From Saposhnikovia divaricata (lineage: Eukaryota > Streptophyta > Magnoliopsida > Apiales > Apiaceae): 64,000 nt of DNA. The notes under the pieces are model-generated. The model saw only the letters and a list, made by a program, of their open reading frames with translations, was not told where the DNA came from and did not search any database. The position numbers and the translations under genes are program-made. Numbering within the stretch: the first letter of the stretch is position 1; every line of letters begins with the position of its first letter. The stretch lies in NCBI GenBank assembly GCA_036435485.1, contig CM071600.1, forward strand, positions 159,972,546 to 160,036,545, given 5' to 3'. Positions 35,338-45,661 of the stretch are shown one piece after another.

Positions 35338-35806
35338 ATGTCTATCTCTAGTTTCTTTAGTTCCTTCACCAACTCCTCTGTCGAAGTCAACATCTTGAGT
35401 TTCTCCTTCCTACTAAGGGCATCGGCCACCACATTGGCCTTCCCGGGGTGATAGCGAATTTCACAGTCGTAATCCTTGATTAATTCTAGCCATCTCCTCT
35501 GTCGCATGTTCAATTCTTTCTGAGTGAAGATATACTTTAGGCTCTTATGGTCTGTATAGATCTCGTATTTCTCTCTGTACAAGTAGTGCCTCCATATCTT
35601 CAGAGCGAAAACTATTGCAGCTAGCTCTAGATCATGGGTAGGATATCTTACCTCATACTCCTTCAACCGTCCAGACGCATATGCAATCACCTTGTCGTGC
35701 TGCATAAGCACGTAGCCTAGTCCTTTGTGGGAAGCATCACTATAGATCACAAAGTCTCCCCCTTCATCTGGTAGTGCTAGTTCGGGGGCGGTAACTAACC
35801 ATTTCT
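35338..35806 (-). pseudogene. H2 RNase H
   Basis: An open block (35750-35338) with all catalytic residues in place: Asp of MIYSDASHKG, Glu of 'HDLELAA', Asp of YTDHKSLKYIF and Asp of 'NVVADALSR'. It ends in the linker at the H1 LTR border. Upstream (35751-35806) the frame is shifted from the RT block. It is the best preserved RNase H here, yet it can have no function because the polyprotein is broken. Confidence 0.85.
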
Positions 35807-36855
35807 TTAGCTCCTGAAGCTTTCCTCACATTTCTCGGTCCATACGAACTTCTCCGTCTTCCTGGTGAGTCGGGTCTGCGGGGCTGCCAGTTTGGCAAAG
35901 TCTTTCACGAACCACCTATAGTAGTCGGCCAATCCTACGAAACTTCTCACTTCCGTCGGGGTGGTCGGTCTTTCCCAATTTGATATGGCCTCTGTCTTGG
36001 CAGGATCAATTAATACTCCTTCACTACTTACCATGCCAAGATCAACTAGTACTCCTTAACTGCTTACCACGTGACCCAAAAATTGTACCTCCTTTAGCCA
36101 AAATTCATACTTCGAGAATTTAGCATACAGTTTCTCTGCTCTTAGAATCCCTAAGACTATCCTCAAGTGTTTTGCGTGTTCTTCCTCAGTCTTTGAATAA
36201 ATTAGGATATCATCAATGAACACTATGACGCACTTGCCAAGGTATTGTTTAAACACTCGATTCATCCGATCCATGAAGACTGCTGGTGCATTGGTTAATC
36301 CAAAAGACATAACCAGGAACTCATAGTGTCTGTACCTAGTACGAAATGCGGTTTTTGGTATATCTTCCTGTTGATCTTTAGTTGGTGATACCTGGCCCTC
36401 AAATCTATTTTTGAAAAGTAGACTGCCCCTTTTAGCTGGTCAAACAGGTCATCGATTCTAGGTAGAGGGTATTTGTTCTTAATGGTTAGTTTGTTCATTT
36501 CTCTGTAGTTTATGCACAATCTCATGCTGCCATCCTTTTTCTTTACAAACAACACTGAAGCACCCCATGGAGATACGCCCGGTCTTATCATAACCTTGTC
36601 CAACAACTCTTGCAATTGGGTTGCTAGTTCTTTCATCTCCACGGGAGCTAATCTATATGGGGCCTTAGAAACAGGTGTAGTCCCGGGTGCTAGCTCTATT
36701 GCGAACTCGATCTCCCTATTGGGTGGTAATCGTGGAAGGTCCTCGGGAAATACATCCTCGAATTCCCTAACTACTGGGATGTCTTGTATCTTAGGGGTCT
36801 CCCATTTTGTGTCCACTACGTAGGCTAGGAAGGCTTCATTTCCTTTACGTACCAA
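35807..36855 (-). pseudogene. H2 reverse transcriptase
   Basis: Three frames. 36855-36295 has the linker and RT fingers (SPWGASVLFVKKKDGSMR). It shifts near 36350, so the stretch before 'SFGLTNAP' is out of frame. 36310-36056 has the catalytic FIDD in VFIDDILIYSKTEEEHAKHL. 36034-35807 has the thumb 'EVRSFVGLADYYRWFVKDFA'. Between the last two, an imperfect tandem duplication of about 38 bp (36003-36076, 'actccttcactacttacca' and 'actccttaactgcttacca') repeats the codons around SSEGVLID. Confidence 0.85.
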
Positions 36856-37347
36856 CTTTCTAGCTTGTGCGACAGTTAAGAATTTCTGAGTTTGTCGCTA
36901 TCGCTTAAACACTACACTCTTCTTTCCTGGCACCATCATCTTGACTTTCTTGCCTTTACAATCGATCTGGGCATTATTACTTGACATCCAATCCATCCCT
37001 AAGATAACGTCGAATCCTCCTAACATAAAAGGTATTAGATCTGCTCGAAAGTGACAACCTTCTATTTCTAGATCACAATTGGGGTAAATCAGACTCATTG
37101 GAATCACTTCGTGATTAACTATCTCTACCATTAATTGCTCTTTTAGAGTCTCCGCCTTAAGATTTAATTTGCATGCAAATTCTTGCGATATAAAAGATCG
37201 GGTAGCTCCTGAATTAAATAAAGCGTTTGCATTTACCGAGTAAAGGGAAAGGATACCTGTAATGACATCCGAATCCCTGACAGCGTCTTGCATGGTCCTG
37301 TTAAAGGTCTTGGCAGTAGGAGGTCGGTTGAAAGCTACTCCACTCAC
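36856..37347 (-). pseudogene. H2 protease with altered active site
   Basis: Retropepsin-like region with 'GGFDVILGMDWMSSNNAQID'. The active-site triad reads NSGA in ALFNSGATRSF, so the catalytic Asp is Asn; relatives N and H1 have DSGA. A stop ends the block at 36898, in 'VVFKR' followed by TAG. The gag-side border is a TAA at about 37348. Confidence 0.83.
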
Positions 37348-38502
37348 TCTTTACCCTATCAGGTTCAACTTAGGACAGTCCTTCTTCACATGCCCCGTGC
37401 CTCCGCATTGGAAACAATTTGGGCCCTGAACTTGATGGGTGCAATCATTGGAGTAGTGCCCCACTCTTCCGCACTTGTAGCACGTCACAACTTTCCGGCA
37501 CATTCCCAGATATCTTTTCCCACAAGCCTTGCATTCTAATAAGGGAGCGTGCGGCTGGGTGAAGGTGCGTACTCTGATCTGTCCGCCTCCCTGACTGACA
37601 CTCTCACTCCTAGCCCTCTTAAATCCAGAGCCCACTATCAGCTGAGACACGGCCCCCCGGTTGAACTTGTTAAAGTGACGCCCGCCACTAGATCCTCCTC
37701 TTAAACTTACTGCCTTTCTTTTCTTATTCTCCTTTATTCTCAGGCTCATTTCACTCCCAGCCTCCACTATTGAGGCCTTCTGTACCAGGGTGGCGTTTTG
37801 TATCCATAGTTTTAGTCCTACCTGGAACCTCTTAGCCCTCTTCTCTTCAGTATCTACGAAGTCTGGCATGAATCTCGGTAGCTCAGTGAACTTTGCTTCA
37901 TATTCTGCCACCATCATGTTCTCTTGTTTCAGCTCTAAGAGCTTCAGTTCCATCTGTGTTTCCATATACATGGGAAAGTACTTATCCAGGAATAACCTAC
38001 AGAATCTATCCCAAGTCACTACACCCTCAGGTTCCAAATTGCGCTTAGCTTCCCACCAGAAATTTGCCTATCCCTTCAGCAGGTAAGCAGTGAAGACCGT
38101 CTTCTGGGTCTCATCCATACCTAGAATCTCGAAGGATTTCTCCATCTCCTCCAACCAAGCCTGTGCTGCTACGGGATCAGCGATTCCTTGAAACTCTGGT
38201 GGTTTCAGGGATTTAAAAGCTCGAAAGGCACTGACATTGGTGGTAATAGGGTTCCTTGGTGGTGGGGGTTATTGCTGTAGGTTCTGTCTGAGTAAATTCA
38301 TAAACTTCTCCATAAGGTTCTCGCCCATGCCCCCCTCATTTTGGGTAACTTCCTCCTCATAATTTGCATCATCATACTTATTAAAGTCTTGTCCTTCTTC
38401 CTCATGAGCTTGACGTTGGCGCTCTTCCTCTCTGCGCTGATTACTTTCATGGGTGGCCGATGTGGCCGGATGGGCTCTCGTGTTTGTTTGTCTGGGTGGC
38501 AT
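37348..38502 (-). pseudogene. H2 gag
   Basis: The start ATG is at 38502-38500 (MPPRQTNTRAHPATS). An acidic N-terminus (RREEERQRQAHEEEGQDF) and 'MEKFMNLLRQNLQQ' are followed by a TAA at about 38268. The capsid region has PPEFQGIADPVAAQAWL, then another stop before FWWEAK. The block 38037-37351 continues with 'FLDKYFPMYMETQMELK' and the basic linker. It ends with CKACGKRYLGMC and two intact CCHC knuckles (CYKCGRVGHYSNDC and CFQCGGTGHVKKDC). Any frame extended through the TA tract upstream of 38502 is spurious. Confidence 0.85.
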
Positions 38503-38525
38503 TTTCTTAAAACACACATAAGATG

Positions 38526-38529
<4 letters not shown>

Positions 38530-38568
<39 letters not shown>
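38530..38568. repeat. (TA)n microsatellite at a deletion junction
   Basis: About 20 TA units, right where the H2 leader should meet its PBS. To the right the sequence is already LTR interior. The tract appears to bridge the deletion. Confidence 0.8.
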
Positions 38569-38572
<4 letters not shown>

Positions 38573-38574
38573 AA

Positions 38575-41500
38575 TGGGGCACCTGGGCTTCCATTACAGC
38601 GTTGCAGCACAATTCATTGGACGAATGGGACTATTCCCGAGTACACCCCGATACAAGGTGATCAGCCATTGTATCGAACACAACTTCACTACTAGTAGAC
38701 GGGAAATGATCCTTCTTTCGAGGTCGTGGCCCTAACCGCATTCGGGTCTTAAGATGGACTCACCAACCTGTAAGCCTCTTACACTTGTATGTATAGCTCG
38801 ATGGACTCGCCCACCTGCAAGCCTCTTACACCATCATCACCCTCCAGTAGCAAGAGTAATCTTATCCAGATTCAGAACGAAACTTTTTAATCTTTACTTT
38901 CGGAAGTATTTGAGGAAGCAAGCTCATCATGTGGGTTGACCTTAGTCAACAGATTTTCGTTACTCAGGAAATTATTCCCAAAATTTGCTTGGGAGTTATT
39001 CGGAGTTTTCTTATGGTTTTTAAATCCTAACCCACTTTGTTGCGGTAGGGTTATTGCACTAGTTAATACACTTTAGTTTGTAGCGAAGGAAGAAAACATT
39101 ATTTTATTGCTCCCAAAACCTTGGGTTCCAAAGTTTTGATAAGTCCGCGAGCAGTTGGGATGTTAATTATGATGTATATTTAATCATAAATAATATTTAG
39201 GAACCCCTGCTATTTTTAAATAATTTTCTGAAGGCAAGAAAATATTTTAAGTAATTTTTAAAGGCCATAAATAATTTTAAATAGGGCCTAATTAATTTTA
39301 AATAATTTTAAAATAGTTTTTGAAATATTTAAATCATTTTTAAATAATATTTACTAATTATTAAACAATTAATAAATAATAAATAATTAAATCTTTAAAC
39401 AAATAATTATATAAATTAACTTTAACTGAATATTGAAATGAATATTCATTTAATTAATAAATATTTAAATAATATTTATTAAATAACTCAAGGAATTTTA
39501 ATTCCGATATTTTAAATTTTATTCATCAGAATCTTATCATTTATTGAAAATATCGGTCTCCGGTGGTTACCGGGTTTTTACATAAAATTTCTCTGACTCT
39601 CGATTTTTCATCTGAAAGTACTTACGCTCCGTCCGATCCTTGAGTATACACATATATATGTATATACAGTTGTGTACACGTTCACGTGTATATATATAAC
39701 ATAATTTGTTCAACAAATACTTAGGGAAATCATACATACATTTGCAAACATTGCTCGTGCAGTAATTAAAACAGTTCAAGTTTCATATCACAACAACAAC
39801 AGTATTTGAAATACTTAAAGATCGGTTTTAGAAAACTTGCCTGACAGTGTCGGTGGTGTAGGATCTCGGACTCTAGTACAATGATCTATAATAAACAAAG
39901 AAGCGCTTGGTTAGCCTCTTAAACGATTCGATTAACCAACACTTATATTATATTACTAATTCTTTAGGGACCTCTTATCGTCTCGGGTTGACCCTTTATA
40001 CATGGATGACGTTCCTTGGTCGTATAAGGTTACCAAATTTATTCGGGTCGAGTTTTGAATTCGTTTGATTTTAATCAGTATTAAATTTCTTAATGTTTGT
40101 CCCCTAAAGGTGTTTTTCATTCGCGCGACTTGCACTTAAACACTTCTTTAAAATCGAAAAATCCATATTTTAATGTGATTCTTTTTCCCCTTCCTTCTTT
40201 ATAGTCCAGACTACTTGTCACAATTTTTCCCGAATTCTCAACACCATATAAGTGTCTCTTTTGTTGTCTACAAGTGTGTTTAATTCTGCAGTTGATATTT
40301 CATGCACAGTTTTGACTTAAACATTTTCCTAAAATCGAAAAATCAATATATTTACTTGATATTTTTGGGTTGTCTTCTACACTGTAAGGACTAGATACAC
40401 AAAAATTTTCATAATTTTTCACCAATTTTAAGGGGCTCGTTTAACACTGCAAGTCCAGTTAGTTTTCGCGATTTTTTCGTTTGAACCGGTTTCGCTAAAA
40501 TGAGCATAGCTCCTAAACCGTAAATCGTTTTAATGCGATTCGAATTCTCAAACAAACTACAATGCAAGATTATAAGTTTCAGAGCGGATTTGACCGGAAA
40601 TAACACATTACCAGTTCGGGTGATTCTGCACAAAATACCTAAGTGAATTTCGGCATTATAACTTAATTATTTCCAAATTTTCAAATCATCCAATTAGCCA
40701 CTTAAGGCAACCACACCTTATCAACATCATTTTTACATGGTCATAAACTTCTAAATCCAGGGGTGACATCAACTTATCATCACCCAACATTTACACCAAG
40801 ATATCAAGCTATAACATCATACATCTCTTAAATCATGCTTATTCTTGCATCCATCTTAAAACCAACTCATAAATCATCAAGCTCAAGATGGGTGTGAGAG
40901 TTTTACCTTTCTTGAAGCTCGAATGACCTTGCTAAAGCTTGAGAATCCACAACAAGGCTTGGGTTAGCCTTTAGAACACTTAACCTTCAAGATCTAAACA
41001 AGAACTACATTTAATCCACTATTCATCATCAATCTTTGATCTAATTTTACACTAGGTTATACTTCAAATAAAATCGTGAGAATTTGTACATACCTTAAGA
41101 ATGCCTTATAGAACCTAGGGTTAAAATTTGGTGATTTTAGAATGGTTAAAATTCCTCTTCCCCTTGCTTCTATATTCGGCCGAATGGTGTATAAGAGGGA
41201 AGATAGTGTTCTTCATTGCTTGTTTTATGGTTGGTATACAATTATATGATATATATTTGATTATGTAAGAGTCTAGTAGCCAGTGGTCAAGTTTTTTTAA
41301 GCCTAGGTAGCCTTTTGTTGCTTGGTGATCCATAATTCATGTAAGTACGTCACTAACTAGTTGGTTAGGTAGTAACTAGCTAGTTAATCATTTAGTTACT
41401 TGCATATTTGACTTGCCACTTGCTTTGTCCACTACTTGCATGTATCTTGCATGGGTTTTGCATGGGAGTTTGCCAACTTTCTTTTTTTTTTTTTTTTTTT

Positions 41501-41888
41501 TTTTCTAATTTTCATTTCTAATTTCCATGCTAATTCTTCATTAATCCTTGAATTGTTTTTGGTAAGAAAATTTCTTCAAGTGGCTTCCAATACTCCAACT
41601 TATTTTAATATACTTGTGGTATGAAGTTTTCAAATTTAAGATTTCCTTGGCCTTGTCATTGCTTTTGTATTTATTGATTTCTCGAAGAACATAGGTTATT
41701 AGCGAAGTAGGATTTTTCGAATTCCGACGGCTTTTACATACACTCGTTTTCCATTTAGAACCACAATATGCATTAAAATCTTTGCTTTTCATTATATCAA
41801 AATGTTGATCCACAAGATCTTTCCTTAATCACCAAGTTCACTATTCATTCATATCCTATACAAGGGTACAAAAATCCGGGTTATTACA
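38575..41888 (-). repeat. H2 5' LTR, missing its 3' end
   Basis: About 3.3 kb. The right edge ...AATCCGGGTTATTACA (41888) is a typical LTR start read on the minus strand. Features match the N family in reverse: 'ggtgatcagccattgtatcg' and a degenerate 'ctactagtagacggg' at 38657-38705, 'gcaagcctcttacacc' near 38820, and AT-rich GAATATT words at 39420-39480. No 'CAGATCCGGGGTC' terminus and no PBS are present on the left. Contains poly-T at about 41480-41503. Confidence 0.75.
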
Positions 41889-42283
41889 TCACTTCTTTCC
41901 GAAGTTCATTGATTTAAAAAGCAAATTGTAATCACTAGACTGACGAGACCAATCATAAGATTGAAATTTCTTGAAATTCTAATGATTTTTTGTTAATTTT
42001 GCTAATTAATATTAATTTATTAATTATTTCGATTTCTAGTTAGTAATTATGTAAATAGTGTTGATCTACAGATGATGATGTGGTAATGGAATGTGATGGT
42101 GGTGGTGGTGATAATTACTACGATGATGATGGTTGATTATAAATGTTGATTGGGATGATTTTTTTTGAATGTAATGATTCTTATTTATCCTTTTGATTTC
42201 TGTTATGGAATAAAAACTAGGGTTTGATATTGTGGCTTGGATTTATGTGTATTTAATGCTAGGGTTGTGTTTCGAGCTTTAAT
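41889..42283. other. Sequence between H2 and the CACTA element
   Basis: 395 bp, AT-rich, with a short run of GGT/GAT triplets (about 42095-42135). No gene or repeat recognised. It is the left flank of the CACTA insertion and ends in the AAT target duplication (42281-42283). Confidence 0.5.
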
Positions 42284-42550
42284 CACTAGTACAAAAACTG
42301 CCTAATGCGTCTCCCCATTTGCGTCTGTTGTAGGAGGAACAGATGCAAAAAATAGTTTTATGCGTCTGTCGAGCATTACACAGACGTATATACTAGAAGG
42401 AGACATGTTTATACGTTTGTTGTGCCTGAACAGTCGTATAAGGTAATTTTATATGTCTGTTGGAAAATTATTTGCATCTGTTATTTTACAAAAGACGTAT
42501 ATAGTTCAACAATATATGTCTTACTTTTTAAAACAGACGTATAAAGGTGA
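42284..42550 (+). repeat. Left TIR and subterminal repeats of the CACTA element
   Basis: After the 15-bp TIR come about ten copies, in both orientations, of a word close to GCGTCTGTT or its reverse (AACAGACGT). Examples lie at about 42307, 42322, 42362, 42379 and 42532. Many copies have C-to-T or G-to-A changes ('tatgtctg', 'tacgtttg'). Confidence 0.75.
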
Positions 42551-44653
42551 ATTAAAAAAATTATAAAATAAATATAATAAAAATATGTAAGCGGCCCAAT
42601 TAGTATATCCCCTATATATGTCTGTTTATTTACACTAGATACATAAACAATAATTAATCAAAAAGAAAATCAGAATACAAATCAAAGTATTACATTTAAA
42701 ATAGATTACCCCCAATTTCACATAACACGAACGTATTACACTCTCACTCCGAGCCCAGGTCTGCAATTTCACAACTCCGATTCACAGAATCCCTAATTCC
42801 ATCTATGATTGACTACGATTGAGAAATCAGTGAACCTACAGAGAAGCCCTAATTCCATCTAGTTCGATTCAGGGGCATACTCAGTCATACCGGTAACTTC
42901 CCTCTCCCTCTCTCTGTCTCTCTCACGTATGTGCGTATATATGTGTGTAAATATGTGTAGTTCGATTGAGTCATTGTATGTTTATGCTTCTCCCCTATCT
43001 TCATGTATGTATGTGCCTCAATTTCTCAATGACATTTCTCCCTCGTCCTTGCTCATGTCTTGAATTGATAGCAGACATATATATCTATATCTATATTTCT
43101 ATTAGATATATATATATATATATATATATATTAGATGCAATGGAAAGAAATCACAATACAATTAAATTTGGGGAAATAGATGAACAATAAATTGTGGCTT
43201 GTGTTTTTGACTATCTTATCATGGTATAGCAGGTACTTAAAGAGTTCAACAACCTCGATTTAGGTATTTGTATCAGTTTTTAAAAATTCTGATTTATGTT
43301 GTTAATAAAGTCGTTGTGATTCTTTTGTTATGAATGTATCTGTTGTTTCGCTATTTATCATTTCTTATTGCTGTTATTATGTTTCACATATTTCTAGATG
43401 GTTTTTAGTTCTCTATAAGTGAGAGCAGATTATTTGTTATTTGTAAATGTTGGTCTTTAGTAACAAGTTTACTCTGTATGTGAAAACATTGTACGTTAAC
43501 TCAATAATAAATTAATAATGAAAAAGTAATTCATTACTATTGGTTTTAAGCTGCTCGAATGGCAGGGAAGATTTTACCTTATATTCATATTTTTTACACT
43601 TTGAGGGCAAGTAGATTAGAGGTTAAAATGTAACATTTTCTTCTTGAACCTTATCTGAGATGGTAATACATTTGTTAATTTTGTTTAATTTTTAAAAAAA
43701 ATATAGATACTTAAATATATTACATCTGTCTCTGATGTTGAGTCATAATCGTAAATAATAATTTTTTATTATTTTTCACCAATACAGTAGATCTAGGATC
43801 ATTCGGACCAAGACTATGTCATCTGGAAATGGTGTATCTGATAATGCCGTTGTTCACAAAAAACAGAGAAGGTGTCTGAGTTAAATTATGGAGAAGAACC
43901 TTATCCAATAACCCTTTTTTGTTCGTCAATTACTCAATTTCAAGAGATTGAGGTTTTTGTTCCTTATTCATGTTTAGTTCTCTAATAGCGCATTTAATTG
44001 TATATTTAGTTTGGTCTATTACAATTCACATGGATTCTATTTTTTTATTGGAAACCTGTCCAGGTGATTACTAACTCGGTGGGGTGTTTAGTTCCATAGT
44101 CGCTGCCTGCTTGTACAGAGCCTTGGCTGTTTGAAAAAATTAATATATCTGACTTTGATGTGTTTTTACAATATAGTTATTCTCGTTTTTGTTCTTTCCA
44201 TATAGGATGGTTGCAAATATTGTAAACCAAACAAGACTTATATACAAGAAATATGTAGCGGTTTGTCATTCTGCAGCTAAAAAAATGTAAGATGCATAGA
44301 AGTGTCCCCAGATTTTATGATCTTCTGTTTGTTTAAGTTTATCTTACATATTTGGATTACAGTGATCAACACCACCCCTCTGATAAAACATGAAACATGA
44401 CATATGAATAATTCACACATGTGCTTCAAACCATATAGCAACTATGATTAATAAACAGTGGTTTGGGGCTGCAATAGGTTGTGCGCTAAAAATATTAATT
44501 TTTCAATCTCAGATTGGAGTTCGCTAGCACAGTTTGGCTCATCATCTGATGGATTAGTGCTTCTTAGTGATGACAATTTAACAAGTCAATAGTAAGTGTC
44601 TTAAAAACGAATCTAATAAAGACCAGTGATGATCAAATAATCTTTGTTTTCAG
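42551..44653 (+). other. CACTA interior, left of the gene fragment
   Basis: No convincing gene. Contains CT-rich (42900-42930) and TA-rich (43077-43132) simple sequence. Two short intron-like settings hold possible exon remains, for example ATG at about 43819 (MSSGNGVSDNAVVHK) and an open stretch at about 44208 (MVANIVNQTRLIYKKYV). I do not recognise either. Confidence 0.35.
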
Positions 44654-45661
44654 GAATCTATTTCAGTACCATGGAGATCTCTTCCTAAGAGACTTTCGAA
44701 ACTGTACTTTGCAATGAGAGGTAGCATTATGCATTTTATTTTGCTTATAAATATTATTATTCCCTTCTTCTACTCTGGTATTCATTCCATTCAATCATAA
44801 AGTTCTACATAATCTAATGAAATGGGTGGACGTTAGTTATGCTAGTTGTTTTCAGAATCAGTAGATTATCTTTTATAGCAAACTTTGTTTAGAGATTGAA
44901 AAACATTTGCGTTGAGCGTTAGCTATGGCTCCCTTTGACTAATTACCTACACTGTCTAGGAATTAATATATCAAATTTAAGAACATTTTCTGATGACTGA
45001 GTTTGACCTTTAGGGTGAGATGATAATACATAATCCTGTATACAATGGATTGAAAATAAACATGCTAAATATAGAAAACTGATGCTTGCTTAAAGTCATG
45101 GCAAACTATTACAGCAATATGCATGATATTGGAGTTAAATTATAGGTATATATGGATCTCATTTGCTATTTTCTTATGTCACCTGATTCCAGTTAGGGTT
45201 TACAAAGCATATCAAGTGCAGAGCTTGCTAGTGTTATGAAGTTGAGAACTGAACTTTGTCAGGCAAATGTATGTTACCACATATGTTTTGTGTGGTTGTT
45301 TCATTGTTATAGCACTGTTGTGCTTATGCTAATATGTGCTATGTATGTTGCAGATCGTGAATGAATCTCAGGTGCCTGATTCCCTTTTAGGACGATTGAT
45401 AGCTGGTCCTAGTGAATTCCCTCCCGTGTGTACTGTCATTGGAGGAATTCTCTGGCAGGTATCATCTAATTTGCTGTTTTTCACTGATATTATACTGGTT
45501 CAGTGCATATTTCACTTTATATTTTATTCATGCCCGCAATTTATTTGATTCAGAAATTGATTAAAGCAATATCAGGCAAAGGTGATCCTGTGAATAATTT
45601 CTTCTTTTCCGATGCTGCTGATGGTAAAGGCGTGATATAAGACATATCAAGTAACGCATAA
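44654..45661 (+). pseudogene. Captured fragment of a SUMO-activating enzyme subunit 1 (SAE1-like) gene, 3' exons
   Basis: Four exon-like blocks with plant splice borders. 44654-44720 (after ..TTTTCAG, before GT) codes SVPWRSLPKRLSKLYFAMR. 45193-45268 contains 'ELASVMKLRTELCQAN'. 45354-45458 is exactly 35 codons, ending PSEFPPVCTVIGGILWQ. 45554-45661 has IKAISGKGDPVNNFFFSDAAD. From memory this order and wording match the C-terminal part of plant SAE1, the partner of SAE2 that adenylates SUMO in the nucleus. A TAA at 45638-45640 sits where SAE1 has Glu near its C-terminus. The adenylation N-terminus is not seen. Introns are present, so capture was at DNA level, not through mRNA. Confidence 0.72.

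Larger units (their letters stand above)
35338..41888 (-). mobile_element. H2: 5' part of an older chromovirus, truncated
   Basis: Minus-strand gypsy element of the same type as N and H1. It has a 5' LTR fragment (38575-41888), gag from 38502, protease, RT and RNase H. Integrase and the 3' LTR are cut off by the H1 insertion at 35337 and lie beyond the window. The PBS and the 3' end of the 5' LTR are missing: a (TA)n tract joins the short leader straight to the middle of the LTR. It is the host of H1, so it is older. Confidence 0.85.

Noticed and set aside
38298..38612. Frames containing long Tyr-Ile runs on both strands
   Set aside because: They are produced by the (TA)n microsatellite. The real H2 gag starts at 38502, left of it.
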